Positions 45,466-57,359 of a DNA stretch of 64,000 nt are shown in pieces. The stretch is from NCBI GenBank assembly GCA_905116865.2, contig CAJHNH020008002.1, forward strand, positions 323,001 through 387,000. Reading direction: 5' to 3'. Position numbers and translations under genes: made by a program. Below the pieces are notes generated by a model, which saw only the letters and a program-made list of their open reading frames with translations, did not search any database and was not told the origin of the DNA. Position 1 is the first letter of the stretch. Each line of letters opens with the position of its first letter. The stretch comes from Candidula unifasciata (Eukaryota > Mollusca > Gastropoda > Stylommatophora > Geomitridae).

Positions 45466-46310
45466 TGAATCTATTTTAGTTTTCTGTCTTGATGTTTGAA
45501 TCTATTCTAGTTTTCTGACTTGATGTTTGAATCTAATGTTGTTTCATGTCTTGATGTTTGAATCTAATGTTGTTTCATGTCTTGATGTTTGATCTATTCT
45601 AGTTTCCTGTCTTGATGTTTGAATCTAATGTTGTTTCATGTCTTGATGTTTGAATCTAATGTTGTTTCATGTCTTGATGTTTGAATCTAATGTTGTTTCA
45701 TGTCTTGATGTTTGAATCTATTCTAGTTTTCTGACTTGATGTTTGAATCTAATGTTGTTTCATGTCTTGATGTGTGAATCTGATCTAGTTTTCTGTCTTG
45801 ATGTTTGAATCTAATGTTGTTTCATGTCTTGATGTTTGAATCTATTCTAATTTCCTGTCTTGATGTTTGAATCTAATGTTGTTTCATGTCTTGATGTTTG
45901 AATCTAATGTTGTTTCATGTCTTGATGTTTGATCTATTCTAGTTTCCTGTCTTGATGTTTGAATCTAATGTTGTTTCATGTCTTGATGTTTGAATCTAAT
46001 GTTGTTTCATGTCTTGATGTTTGAATCTAATGTTGTTTCATGTCTTGATGTTTGAATCTATTCTAGTTTTCTGACTTGATGTTTGAATCTAATGTTGTTT
46101 CATGTCTTGATGTGTGAATCTGATCTAGTTTTCTGTCTTGATGTTTGAATCTAATGTTGTTTCATGTCTTGATGTTTGAATCTATTCTAATTTCCTGTCT
46201 TGATGTTTGAATCTAATGTTGTTTCATGTCTTGATGTTTGAATCTAATGTTGTTTCATGTCTTGATGTTTAAATCTGATCTAGTTTTCTGTCTTGATGCT
46301 TGTTATGGTG
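45440..46310. repeat. 32-bp minisatellite with a 340-bp higher-order duplication
   Basis: Units with tgtcttgatgtttgaatcta. Rare variants (gatctattct at 45591 and 45931; tgtgtgaatc at 45771 and 46111) recur exactly 340 bp apart, showing that a multi-unit block was duplicated. Confidence 0.95.
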
Positions 46311-46324
46311 TAATATCCAATGAT

Positions 46325-47075
46325 AAACTGGTATAACACTGGGGAAGTACTACAGGAGTATGATACCTGCCACAGTTGATCCCTGTTATGTTTAACACTG
46401 GGGAAGTACTACAGGAGTCAGGTATCTGCCACAGTTGATGCTTGTTATGTATAACACTGGGGAAGTACTACAGGAGTCAGGTATCTGCCACAGTTGATGC
46501 TTGTTATGTATAACACTGGGGAAGTACTACAGGAGTCAGGTACCTGCCACAGTTGATGCTTGTTATGTATAACACTGGGGAAGTACTACAGGAGCCTGAT
46601 ACCTGCCACAGTTGATCCCTGTTATGTTTAACACTGGGGAAGTACTTCAGGAGTCTGATACCTGCCACAGTTGATCCCTGTTATGTTTAACACTGGGGAA
46701 GTACTGCAGGAGTCTGATACCTGCCACAGTTGATGCCAGTTATGTATAACACTGGGGAAGTACTACAGGAGTCTGATACCTGCCACAGTTGATGCCAGTT
46801 ATGTATTACACTGGGGAAGTACTACAGGAGTCTGATACCTGCCACAGTTGATGCCAGTTATGTATAACACTGGGGAAGTACTTCAGGAGTTACATACCTG
46901 CCACAGTTGATGCCAGTTATGTTTAACACTGGGGAAGTACTTCAGGAGTTACATACCTGCCACAGTTGATGCCAGTTATGTTTAACACTGGGGAAGTACT
47001 TCAGGAGTCAGATACCTGCCACAGTTGATGCCAGTTATGTATAACACTGGGGAAGTACTACGGGATTTCAGACTC
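46325..47075. repeat. 59-bp minisatellite, about 13 copies
   Basis: Units with cactggggaagtactacagg and ctgccacagttgatgc; fairly uniform with a few subtypes. Confidence 0.96.
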
Positions 47076-47094
47076 TATTCAAGAAAATCACAAC

Positions 47095-48340
47095 AGGTAT
47101 AATTATACAAACAGACTGACTCTCTGGCCAGGAAGATGTGACAGAGAGATAGTGCTACAGACAAACAGACTGACTCTCTGGCCAGGAAGATGTGACAGAG
47201 AGATAGTGCTACAGACAAAAAAACTGACTGACTGGATGGGAAGACATGACTTGTAGAGATAGTGATATAAAAAAGTGGACTGACTGACTGGACAGGAAGA
47301 CATGACTTAAAGAGATAGTGATATAGAAAAGCAGACTGACTGACTGGACAGGAAGACATGACTTGGAGAGATAGTGATATAAAAAAGTGGACTGACTGAC
47401 TGGACAGGAAGACATGACTTAAAGAGATAGTGATATTAGAAAAGCAGACTGACTGACTGGGCAGGAAGACATGACTTGAAGAGATAGTGAGACAGACAAG
47501 CAGACTGACTGAGATAGTGATACAGACAAGCAGACTGACTGACTAGACAGGAAGACATGACACAGAGAGAGAGATAGTGATACAGACCAGCAGACTGACT
47601 GACTGGACAGGAAGACATGACAGAGAGAGAGATAGTGATATAGACAAGCAGACTGACTGACTGGACAGGAAGACATGACAGAGAGAGAGATAGTGATACA
47701 GACAAGCAGACTGACTGACTGGACAGGAAGACATGACACAGAGAGAGAGTTAGTGATACAGACAAGCAGACTGACTGACTGGACAGGAAGACATGACAGA
47801 GAGAGATAGATAGTAATACATACAATCAGACTGACTGACTGGACAGGAAGACATGACTGAGAGAGGTAGTGATACAGACAAGCAGACTGACTGGACAGGA
47901 AGACATAACAGAGAGAGAGAGAGATAGTGATAAAGACAAGCAGACTGACTGACTGGACAGGAAGACATGACACAGAGAGAGAGAGATAGTGATACAGACA
48001 AGCAGACTGACTGACTGGACAGGAAGACATGACAGAGAGAGAGATAGTGATACAGACAAGCAGACTGACTGACTGGACAGGAAGACATGACAGAGAGAGA
48101 GATAGTGATACAGACAAGCAGACTGACTGACTGGACAGGAAGACATAACAGAGAGAGAGAGAGAGATAGTGATAAAGACAAGCATACTGACTGACTGGAC
48201 AGGAAGACATGACAGAGAGAGAGAGATAGTGATACAGACAAGCAGACTGACTGACTGGACAGGAAGACATGACACAGAGAGAGAGATAGTGATACAGACA
48301 AGCAGACTGACTGACTGGAAAGGAAGACATGATACACACA
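47095..48340. repeat. About 58-bp minisatellite with (GA)n core, about 21 copies
   Basis: Units with agactgactgactggacagg and a variable gagagaga run before tagtgata. The length varies with the (GA) run. Minus-strand frames up to 306 codons (47419-48339) arise from the repeat. Confidence 0.96.
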
Positions 48341-48364
48341 GTTTAGGGCACTGGTGTCAGTCTG

Positions 48365-50890
48365 TGAACTCATATAGTTAATTAGTCGAGTTGAGTTGCA
48401 TGTTAGACTATTCAGTTGCTAAGTGCTCAGACCCTCTCCTCAGTCAAGACAGCAGCGTGTACCAGTTGATGACGTCAGTCTTGTCTTTTTCTTATTCTTC
48501 TTTGGCTTCCTGCTCAATGCTCTTGTAGGGCCACACCTCTTGTAACCTGTTCTTGCAGTCTGGTCATTGTTGCAAACTTACAGTCATCCCTTGGTTCTCC
48601 CAAATGTCTCACTTCTCATAGAGCATTCAATATATCAGCATGTTCCATGGTACATCCGCCTGCCACAGTAGCTTTGCCTGCAAGCCTATCAGCTTGTTCA
48701 TTTCCTTCCATGCCTATGTGCCCTGGCACCAATATGAAACTTATATACATCAGCTCTGCCCCCCTCAGAGACCCATCTACTCTCTTTGGACCCAGCAGCG
48801 TAGTTGGTTAAACTTGATTTCATGGTGACCGGGTGACCAGCTCATTGTGGTCTGGGTTCACGCCGGGGGTAGCCAGAATTGCCACATTTCTCCCAGATTT
48901 ACGGCACTTATCATGGAATCAAGGCCGAAGGGTTGCGATATCCATAGTACCAAGCCAAAAGGTTAACAACTCATGGTTTCTGGATTTAAAAAAAAATATC
49001 TGTTTTTCTGTGCATACTCTTTGATCACAGAGAAAACATGCACGGGTAAAAGTTTGCGTCTCCAGCCATGTTATTGTTTTGGTCACTGCCATGACCTCCA
49101 TATTCAGACTACTTGTAGTCAAGGTGAAACTTCCAGAATCTTGCTTTACAATTCTAACTCATCAAGGTGAAACATCCAGAATCTTGCTTTACAATTCTAA
49201 CTCATCAAGGTGAAACATCCAGAATCTTGCTTTACAATTCTAACTCATCAAGGTGAAACATCCAGAATCTTGCTTTACAATTCTAACTCATCAAGGTGAA
49301 ACATCCAGAATCTTGCTTTACAATTCTAACTCATCAAGGTGAAACATCCAGAATCTTGCTTTAAAATTCTAACTCATCAAGGTGAAACATCCAGAATCTT
49401 GCTTTACAATTCTAACTCCAACATGAGCCATAAAAGCCCACAAGCTTCTCACCTGGGGAACAACAGGTCCACCTGTGTAAATGACAGCATCCCCCTCTAG
49501 ATAATTCTAAAAAATCAAGGCCTGCATTTCTGCTCCACAGCAGCCGAACTTTGTTGTCTGCATTTTCTGAAAGTCGGATGCACACAGAAAAAGGTAATAC
49601 AGCACTCTTATGGTAGCTGTACCCATTCCTCACTAGGTTCTATGTCTTTAAGAGAGCACCACCTGCTGAATAGTTTTCCTCAGCATGACCCATCCGCAGT
49701 TTTCCTCTTTTTAGCCTGCTGCCCTTTTACTTCTTAGTTTCATTTTGCAGCGGATGTCGTGTTGCTCTGAGGTAGGCTTTTGCCCAGCAAATTGGTACTC
49801 TGTCCTCTGTGGTTGGAAAATGGAGAAGGTAGTGCATCAGCCTACATGCTGTATCGCTTGTACACCCAAGAATAGTATGCATAGCCTTGTTCTATATCCT
49901 ATTTATTCTCTCCACCTGCTTATGGCTAGGAGTCAGGATTGCCATCGCATACTCAAAAACAAAGGACCCGACCCGGATATAAAAGACATAAGTGGTTGCA
50001 ATGACTCTGTGCTTTATCAATCTGGCTCTAGTCACTTGCAGACTCCTCTTTTCACGCACCGACATCAACACGACGAGTAAAAATGGACGACAGCGAATAA
50101 CACAATGCAGTTTCACACCTAATTCTCCACTCGCTGTTTCTTCAGCCAGTATATGATGAGGGAATAAGTCTATTAAAATATCACTTCAAAATAATGTCAA
50201 TATTACCTTTACTCATTGAAACTCATTCGGCCATTCCAAAATCACACTGTAGCACACACAACTTTCTGCATGTCAGCCATGAACACAAATCAGCTGGCAG
50301 ACGAATTCCCACCAGTCCTTTGCCTGGCCAGGTAATGCGTTTGAAACTACATTCAGACTCAGACACATTCTGGACCCAACAAACACTCTTCCGCTCTTAA
50401 TGCACTCAGTTTCTTGGCCCAAACGAGACTGTCCACATGCTCCTTCTAAGGCCTTATATAATCTTCTAATGCCCACATTATAATTACAACTTTTTCGTGT
50501 TCTCTGATTCCCACGGGTTTTCATTTGGCCCACATTTTGTCCGTGATTCACGGCTCTGCCTTTGTTATATTTAAATATCTCATTCATATTTATTAGCTGA
50601 CGTAATTCCGACTGGAACATAACTTATGGAGAAAATAGTTCTCTACAGTGATGCTGCTTACAGTTTGCTGCGGCCATCACTCACATCGCAGCCAAGCCCT
50701 GATCACCTGGTCTGTGTGATCAGTATATGCCAGGCTGCGATCAAATTGTATCTCCAGGTATTTCGTGTGAACTCAGACACAAGACTGGTAGTCAGTGGTC
50801 ACTTTCTGACCATTGAAATGGTACTGATTTCCCAATGGATATTGTTAAACTGTTTTCAGAGGTCACTTGGTTGCTGCCATTATTATGTTT
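48365..50890 (-). mobile_element. RT/RNase H LINE relic with internal tandem expansion
   Basis: Read from right to left: TTDYQSCV, a KYLEIQFDRSLAYTDH palm-end block at about 50750, and the thumb (VFEYAMAILTPSHKQVERIN, one stop, then NKAMHTILGCTSDT) at about 49850-50000. The RNase H part follows: SSLNMEVMAVTKTITWL (about 49070-49120) and VPGHIGMEGNEQADRLAG (48674-48730). A final RRGSEHL-like end lies near 48430. The NEQADRLAG motif keeps the last catalytic Asp, unlike the 8960 copy. Frameshifts and stops make it dead. About 500 bp at 50090-50600 do not match the element and may be a second insertion. Confidence 0.85.
49119..49415. repeat. 43-bp tandem repeat inside the LINE, about 7 copies
   Basis: Units of 43 bp with tcaaggtgaaacatccagaa and tgctttacaattctaac, nearly identical. 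They lie between the two halves of the RNase H region of the minus-strand LINE, so the array grew after the element inserted. Confidence 0.95.
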
Positions 50891-50904
50891 GTTTGTTTGT
50901 GTAG

Positions 50905-50973
50905 AACTTGATGATCTCTGCCACAGAAATCATCCACATTGATGATGAAGAGGTCAACTCTGGCGATGATGAG
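50905..50973 (+). CDS. ARHGEF11/ARHGEF12: RhoGEF exon: acidic segment before the RGS-homology domain
   Basis: A 69-bp exon between acceptor gtttgtgtag and donor gtttgt, phase 0 at both ends. It encodes NLMISATEIIHIDDEEVNSG and then DDE. In vertebrate ARHGEF11/12 the RGS-homology domain is preceded by an IIG- or II-containing acidic stretch (APHIIGAEDDDF in one paralog); in this family that stretch contacts Galpha12/13 and aids GTPase activation. The hydrophobic IIHI followed by DDEE is the local equivalent. It joins in frame to the exon at 55529. Confidence 0.88.
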
Positions 50974-50999
50974 GTTTGTATTCCTTGTGAACAGTTACA

Positions 51000-51860
51000 T
51001 GTGATTTCACGTAGCAGTGATGTATATTCTTAAGTCGACATATTGAATGTGTCCTCAGATACCAGTAATATATATGTTCATGTGTTGACATATTGAATAT
51101 GTCCTCACACAGCAGAGATATATATTCATGTGTTGACATATTGTATCTGTCTTCACATAGCAGAGAAATATATTTATGTGTTGACGTATTGAATGTGTCT
51201 TGAATGTATCCTCACATGAGAGTAATATATATGTTCATGTGTTGAAATATTGAAAATGTCCTCACGCAGCAGAGATATATGTTCATGTGTTAACATATTG
51301 TATATGTCCTCACGTAGCAGATAAATATATTCACGTGTTGACATATTGAATATGTCTTGAATGTGTCCTCACATAACAGTAACATGCATTCCTATATTGA
51401 CGTATTGAATATTTCCTTACATAGCACATAGCAGAGATATATGTTCATTTGTTGGCATATTGAATATGTCCTCACATAGCTGTGATATATATTACTTGTA
51501 TTAAACATTTTGAATGTATCCTCACATGGCAGTGACATTGTGTTGAAATATTGAATATGTTCTCAAATAACAGTGATATATGTTCATGTGTTAACATATT
51601 GAATGTGTTCTCACATAGCAGAGACATCTAAGCATATGTTGACATATTGAATATGTCCTAACATAGCTGAAATATATGTTGATGTATTGACATATTGAAT
51701 ATATCTTCACATAGCTGATATATGTGTTCATGTGTTGACATATTGAATATCTCCTCATGTAGCAGTGATATATGTTCGATTGTTGACATATGTCCTCACA
51801 AACAGTGGTATATGTTTATGTGTTAACATGTTGAGTATATCCTCAGGTAGCATTGCGCTC
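51000..51860. repeat. About 48-bp diverged minisatellite, about 18 copies
   Basis: Units with gttcatgtgttgacatattg and atgtcctcacatagcag; many small indels, so probably an old array. It starts about 30 bp after the exon donor at 50974. Confidence 0.88.
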
Positions 51861-51894
51861 TTTCCCGTTTGTTGTTTGTTTCTGTAGTCTCATC

Positions 51895-52885
51895 ACTGAA
51901 CTTATCTAATGTAATATCTCTGCTCAGTGTAATATCTGTCTAGTGTAATATCTCTGTCTGCTCAATGTAATATCTGTCTAGTGTAATATCTCTGTCTGCT
52001 CAATGTAATATCTGTCTAGTGTAATATCTCTGTCTGCTCAATGTAATATCTGTCTAGTGTAATATCTCTGTCTGCTCAATGTAATATCTGTCTAGTGTAA
52101 TATCTCTGTCTGCTCAATGTAATATCTGTCTAGTGTAATATCTCTGTCTGCTCAATGTAATATCTGTCTAGTGTAATATCTCTGTCTGCTCAATGTAATA
52201 TCTGTCTAGTGTAATATCTCTGTCTGCTCAATGTAATATCTGTCTAGTGTAATATCTCTGTCTGCTCAATGTAATATCTGTCTAGTGTAATATCTCTGTC
52301 TGCTCAATGTAATGTCTGTCTAGTGTAATATCTCTGTCTGCTCAGTGTAATATCTGTCTAGTGTAATATCTCTGTCTGCTCAATGTAATGTCTGTCTAGT
52401 GTAATATCTTTGTCTGCTTAATGTAATATCTGTCTAGTGTAATATATCTGTCTGTTCAATGTAATGTCTGTCTAGTGTAATATCTCTGTTCAATGTAATG
52501 TCTGTCTAGTGTAATATATGTCTAGTGTAATATCTGTCTGCTCAATGTAATGTATGTCTAGGTGTAATATCTTTGTCTGCTCAATGTAATGTCTGTCTAG
52601 TGTAATATCTTTGTCTGCTCAATGTAATGTATGTCTAGGTGTAATATCTTTGTCTGCTCAGTGTAGTGTCTGTCTAGGTGTAATATCTTTGTCTGCTCAA
52701 TGTAATGTCTGTCAAGTGTAATATCTCTGTCTGCTCAATGTAATGTCAGTCTGCTCAATGTAATGTCTGTCTAGGTGTAATATCTTTGTCTGCTTAGTGA
52801 AATGTCTGTCTAGTGTAATATATCCATATGCTCAATGTAATGTCTGTCTAGTGTAATATCTCCATCTGCTCAGTGTAATTCTAAC
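51895..52885. repeat. 38-bp minisatellite, about 25 copies
   Basis: Units with ctgctcaatgtaatatctgt and ctagtgtaatatctctg. The left half is almost identical from unit to unit; the right half is diverged and has partial units. Confidence 0.96.
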
Positions 52886-53044
52886 TTGTTTAATACAACA
52901 GTGTTTAGCCAGGTTCATGTCTTAGCTGTTTACAAAAACAAGCAGTCTCTCATAGTATCATATGTTGTAGCCAAGGTTTCAGTTTCACTGCACTTGTGTC
53001 ACCATGTTCTTGTTCCATTCCTGTGCCAGTGAAAATCAAATGAA
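52886..53044. other. Short intron spacer
   Basis: About 160 bp without repeats or coding signal. Confidence 0.5.
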
Positions 53045-54680
53045 GTGTTGCTCATTGTCCCGTCTACACAAACAGGGGAACAAACAATTAGTGCTGGCAC
53101 AGTCCAGATGATTGCTTGCTCATTGTCCCGTCTACACAAACAGGGGAACAAACAATTAGTGCTGGCACAGTCCAGATGATTGCTTGCTCATTGTCCCGTC
53201 TACACAAACAGGGGAACAAACAATTAGTGCTGGCACAGTCCAGATGATTGCTTGCTCATTGTCCCGTCTACACAAACAGGGGAACAAACAATTAGTGCTG
53301 GCACAGTCCAGATGATTGCTTGCTCATTGTCCCGTCTACACAAACAGGGGAACAAACAATTAGTGCTGGCACAGTCCAGATGATTGCTTGCTCATTGTCC
53401 TGTCTACACAAACAGGGGAACAAACAATTAGTGCTGGCACAGTCCAGATGATTGCTTGCTCATTGTCCCGTCTACACAAACAGGGGAACAAACAATTAGT
53501 GCTGGCACAGTCCAGATGATTGCTTGCTCATTGTCCCGTCTACACAAACAGGGGAACAAACAATTAGTGCTGGCACAGTCCAGATGATTGCTTGCTCATT
53601 GTCCCGTCTACACAAACAGGGGAACAAACAATTAGTGCTGGCACAGTCCAGATGATTGCTTGCTCATTGTCCCGTCTACACAAACAGGGGAACAAACAAT
53701 TAGTGCTGGCACAGTCCAGATGATTGCTTGCTCATTGTCCCGTCTACACAAACAGGGGAACAAACAATTAGTGCTGGCACAGTCCAGATGATTGCTTGCT
53801 CATTGTCCCGTCTACACAAAACAGGGGAACAAACAATTAGTGCTGGCACAGTCCAGATGATTGCTTGCTCATTGTCCCGTCTACACAAACAGGGGAACAA
53901 ACAATTAGTGCTGGCACAGTCCAGATGATTGCTTGCTCATTGTCCCGTCTACACAAAACAGGGAACAAACAATTAGTGCTGGCACAGTCCAGATGATTGC
54001 TTGCTCATTGTCCCGTCTACACAAACAGGGGAACAAACAATTAGTGCTGGCACAGTCCAGATGATTGCTTGCTCATTGTCCCGTCTACACAAACAGGGGA
54101 ACAAACAATTAGTGCTGGCACAGTCCAGATGATTGCTTGCTCATTGTCCCGTCTACACAAACAGGGGAACAAACAATTAGTGCTGGCACAGTCCAGATGA
54201 TTGCTTGCTCATTGTCCCGTCTACACAAACAGGGGAACAAACAATTAGTGCTGGCACAGTCCAGATGATTGCTTGCTCATTGTCCCGTCTACACAAACAG
54301 GGGAACAAACAATTAGTGCTGGCACAGTCCAGATGATTGCTTGCTCATTGTCCCGTCTACACAAACAGGGAACAAACAATTAGTGCTGGCACAGTCCAGA
54401 TGATTGCTTGCTCATTGTCCCGTCTACACAAACAGGGGAACAAACAATTAGTGCTGGCACAGTCCAGATGATTGCTTGCTCATTGTCCCGTCTACACAAA
54501 CAGGGGAACAAACAATTAGTGCTGGCACAGTCCAGATGATTGCTTGCTCATTGTCCCGTCTACACAAACAGGGGAACAAACAATTAGTGCTGGCACAGTC
54601 CAGATGATTGCTTGCTCATTGTCCCGTCTACACAAACAGGGGAACAAACAATTAGTGCTGGCACAGTCCAGATGATTGCA
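53045..54680. repeat. 68-bp minisatellite, about 24 nearly identical copies
   Basis: Units with cattgtcccgtctacacaaa and ggcacagtccagatgattgc. Almost all copies are identical, with one C-to-T change and single-base indels in A and G runs (near 53818, 53955, 54366). Such uniformity means recent expansion or efficient homogenisation. Confidence 0.97.
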
Positions 54681-54719
54681 TTAAACGCATAAGGCAGTTG
54701 CTAAATGCCTCAGAGCCAG

Positions 54720-55190
54720 CAGTCACTACCAGAAATGCAGTTTGTCGTTGATGGAAGTAGTCAGTCATGATAAGTTGGCCACATATGCAAAATGAGTAGT
54801 AATTCCTCACATGGCACATTTCTACCAGAAATGCAGTTTGTCGTTGATGGAAGTAGTCAGTCATGATAAGTTGGCCACATATGCAAAATGAGTAGTAATT
54901 CCTCACATGGCACATTTCTACCAGAAATGCAGTTTGTCGTTGATGGAAGTAGTCAGTCATGATAAGTTGGCCACATATGCAAAATGAGTAGTAATTCCTC
55001 ACATGGCACATTTCTACCAGAAATGCAGTTTGTCGTTGATGGAAGTAGTCAGTCATGATAAGTTGGCCACATATGCAAAATGAGTAGTAATTCCTCACAT
55101 GGCACATTTCTACCAGAAATGCAGTTTGTCGTTGATGGAAGTAGTCAGTCATGATAAGTTGGCCACATATGCAAAATGAGTAGTAATTCG
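54720..55190. repeat. 96-bp minisatellite, 5 copies, essentially identical
   Basis: Units with gtcgttgatggaagtagtca and gataagttggccacatatgc. The 96-bp period (32 codons) leaves a 186-codon minus-strand frame open; that frame is not a gene. Confidence 0.97.
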
Positions 55191-55528
55191 AGCTCACACA
55201 TAAACCGGCCACCCGCCATACTGAATATCACGACACAGCAGCTGAACAACTTGAAGGCATTCAATGAAAAACACAACTCACAGGGCTGCACCAAGCACTA
55301 AACTTAGTAGCTAAGGCAGCAGAACCATAGACTTCCATCCATATGTGGAAACTGTATTAGCAAAATGCTGTTAAAGCAAAGATAAACTTTGAAGATAAAC
55401 ATTCTGAAATGCCTCTCCTCAGTATTGGGCCAGAAGTCATGTAGTCTCTCAATACAACATGCAGTCTTCCATAAATAGGTTAAGATCTTCTGTTGCCTAA
55501 TTGATTTGTCCAACTTGTTTTTGTGCAG
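55191..55528. other. Intron stretch before the RGS exon
   Basis: Unique sequence leading to the acceptor at 55527; nothing else recognised. Confidence 0.5.
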
Positions 55529-55636
55529 ATCTGTGAAGCAGGACCATTTGCAGATATCAAGTTATTGGAGAAGAAGCCTGCACACATGGCCGTGTTTCTC
55601 AATTATCTCATCTCCAACAGCGACCCCTCACATGTG
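55529..55636 (+). CDS. ARHGEF11/ARHGEF12: RhoGEF exon: start of the RGS-homology domain
   Basis: A 108-bp exon between acceptor gtttttgtgcag and donor gttagt, phase 0 at both ends. It encodes ICEAGPFADIKLLEKKPAHM and then AVFLNYLISNSDPSHV. Human LARG reads IELLKSRPAHLAVFLHHVVSQFDPATLL at this place; the KPAHMAVFLNYLIS core is the first helix of the RGS-like box. In this family the box binds active Galpha12/13 and links these G proteins to RhoA activation by the later DH-PH module. The following intron is again tandem arrays, and no further exon is visible up to 64000. Confidence 0.96.
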
Positions 55637-55644
55637 GTTAGTTT

Positions 55645-56739
55645 GGTTCACTTGTCTGTGTCATCAAGGTTTATAGTACTGGCTCACAATGACATCTTAG
55701 TTCTTATGTTTGTGTCATCAGCTTTATAGTACTGGCTCACAGTGACATCTTAGTTCTTATGTTTGTGTCATCAGCTTTATAGTACTGGCTCACAATGACA
55801 TCTTAGTTCTTATGTTTGTGTCATCAGCTTTATAGTACTGGCTCACAGTGACATCTTAGTTCTTATGTTTGTGTCATCAGCTTTATAGTACTGGCTCACA
55901 ATGACATCTTAGTTCTTATGTTTGTGTCATCAGCTTTATAGTACTGGCTCACAGTGACATCTTAGTTCTTATGTTTGTGTCATCAGCTTTATAGTACTGG
56001 CTCACAATGACATCTTAGTTCTTATGTTTGTGTCATCAGCTTTATAGTACTGGCTCACAGTGACATCTTAGTTCTTATGTTTGTGTCATCAGCTTTATAG
56101 TACTGGCTCACAGTGACATCTTAGTTCTTATGTTTGTGTCATCAGCTTTATAGTACTGGCTCACAATGACATCTTAGTTCTTATGTTTGTGTCATCAGCT
56201 TTATAGTACTGGCTCACAGTGACATCTTAGTTCTTATGTTTGTGTCATCAGCTTTATAGTACTGGCTCACAGTGACATCTTAGTTCTTATGTTTGTGTCA
56301 TCAGCTTTAGAGTACTGGCTCACAATGACATCTTAGTTGTCATGTTTGTCATCAGATTTATAGTAATGGCTCACAATGACATCTTAGTTGTCATGTTTGT
56401 CATCAGATTTATAGTACTGGCTCACAATGACATCTTAGTTGTCATGTTTGTCATCAGCTTTATAGTACTGGCTCACAGTGACATCTTAGTTCTCATGTTT
56501 GTGTCATCAGCTTTACAGGCCTGGCTCACAATGACATCTTAGTTGTCATTTTTGTCATCAGCTTTATAGTACTGGCTCACATTGCTCGGCACAGCAAAAA
56601 ACGAGACGCACACCGGACACGTCAGAAGATTTGTTAATCAACATAGAACTGGTACTATTAGCCATCGGACGTTGGGATTCATACTGAGGGGAGGATCTGA
56701 GCACCTATGGACATGTCCGGAGTGCAATGATGATAACCC

Positions 56740-56770
<31 letters not shown>

Positions 56771-57075
56771 AAATTGACATCTTAGTTCTTATGTTTGTGT
56801 CATCAGCTTTATAGTACTGGCTCACAGTGACATCTTAGTTCTTATGTTTGTGTCATCAGCTTTCTAGTACTGGCTCACAGTGACATCTTAGTTCTTATGT
56901 TTGTGTCATCAGCTTTATAGTACTGGCTCACAGTGACATCTTAGTTCTTATGTTTGTGTCATCAGCTTTACAGTACTGGCTCACATTGACATCTTAGTTC
57001 TCATGTTTGTGTCATCAGCTTTACAGTACTGGCTCACAGTGACATCTTAGTTTTCATATTTGTGTCATCACATAC
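55645..57075. repeat. 53-bp minisatellite, about 24 copies, split by a LINE piece
   Basis: Units with tatagtactggctcacaatg and ttatgtttgtgtcatcagc. It starts within about 10-35 bp of the exon donor. Each unit contains a pyrimidine/T-rich stretch and tcatcag, another acceptor-like motif. A LINE fragment interrupts it at 56580-56775. Confidence 0.96.
56580..56775 (+). mobile_element. LINE 3' end inserted in the 53-bp array
   Basis: The plus strand reads GTAKNETHTGHVRRFVNQHR, TGTISHRTLGFILRGGSEHL, WTCPECNDDN. The last part matches the C-terminus of the RT/RNase H LINE at 8960-10085 (HTGRTQSLINQHKTGTINRT, LWVCPECCEDN). It ends with a (aact)n tail, which shows the element's true 3' end. The array resumes directly with attgacatcttag. 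Confidence 0.9.
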
Positions 57076-57089
57076 ATACAATTACACTC

Positions 57090-57160
57090 ACAGATGCACA
57101 AACACTCACACAGACACACACACACACACACACGCAGACGCATAGAGAGAGAGAGAGAGA
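57090..57160. repeat. CA and GA microsatellite
   Basis: An (AC)n run followed by (GA)n next to the reversed interspersed tail. Confidence 0.95.
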
Positions 57161-57262
57161 GAAAACGAATGAACGAACTAACGAACAAACTTTATTTTAA
57201 AGGGTCAGAAATTAGGCACGCAGGCCTGTCTTACATTCGGCCCTTTCAAAACCACATCTTTC
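57160..57262 (-). mobile_element. Interspersed-repeat 3' tail, reverse copy
   Basis: Complement of the sequence at 38925-39028: it carries (cgaa/cgaac)n, aaactttattttaaagggtc, and gcacgcaggcctgtcttaca. The simple tail faces left. More of the element may extend to about 57340. Confidence 0.8.
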
Positions 57263-57359
57263 GCACAGCAGTTGTATTTCATAAATAAAGCATATTATTT
57301 TCATGTAATAATATGCATATTATGAATATCTAGTCAAAAAACAAAAGCATGAGTGCTAA

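Noticed and set aside
47419..48339. 306-codon minus-strand open frame rich in Ser, Cys and Leu
   Set aside because: It is exactly the span of the 58-bp array and has neighbours open in other frames; it is a by-product of a stop-free unit.
53045..54680. CRISPR-like regular repeats
   Set aside because: The whole 68-bp unit is repeated with no unique spacers, and no cas genes are present; this is a minisatellite in animal DNA. The same holds for all other arrays.
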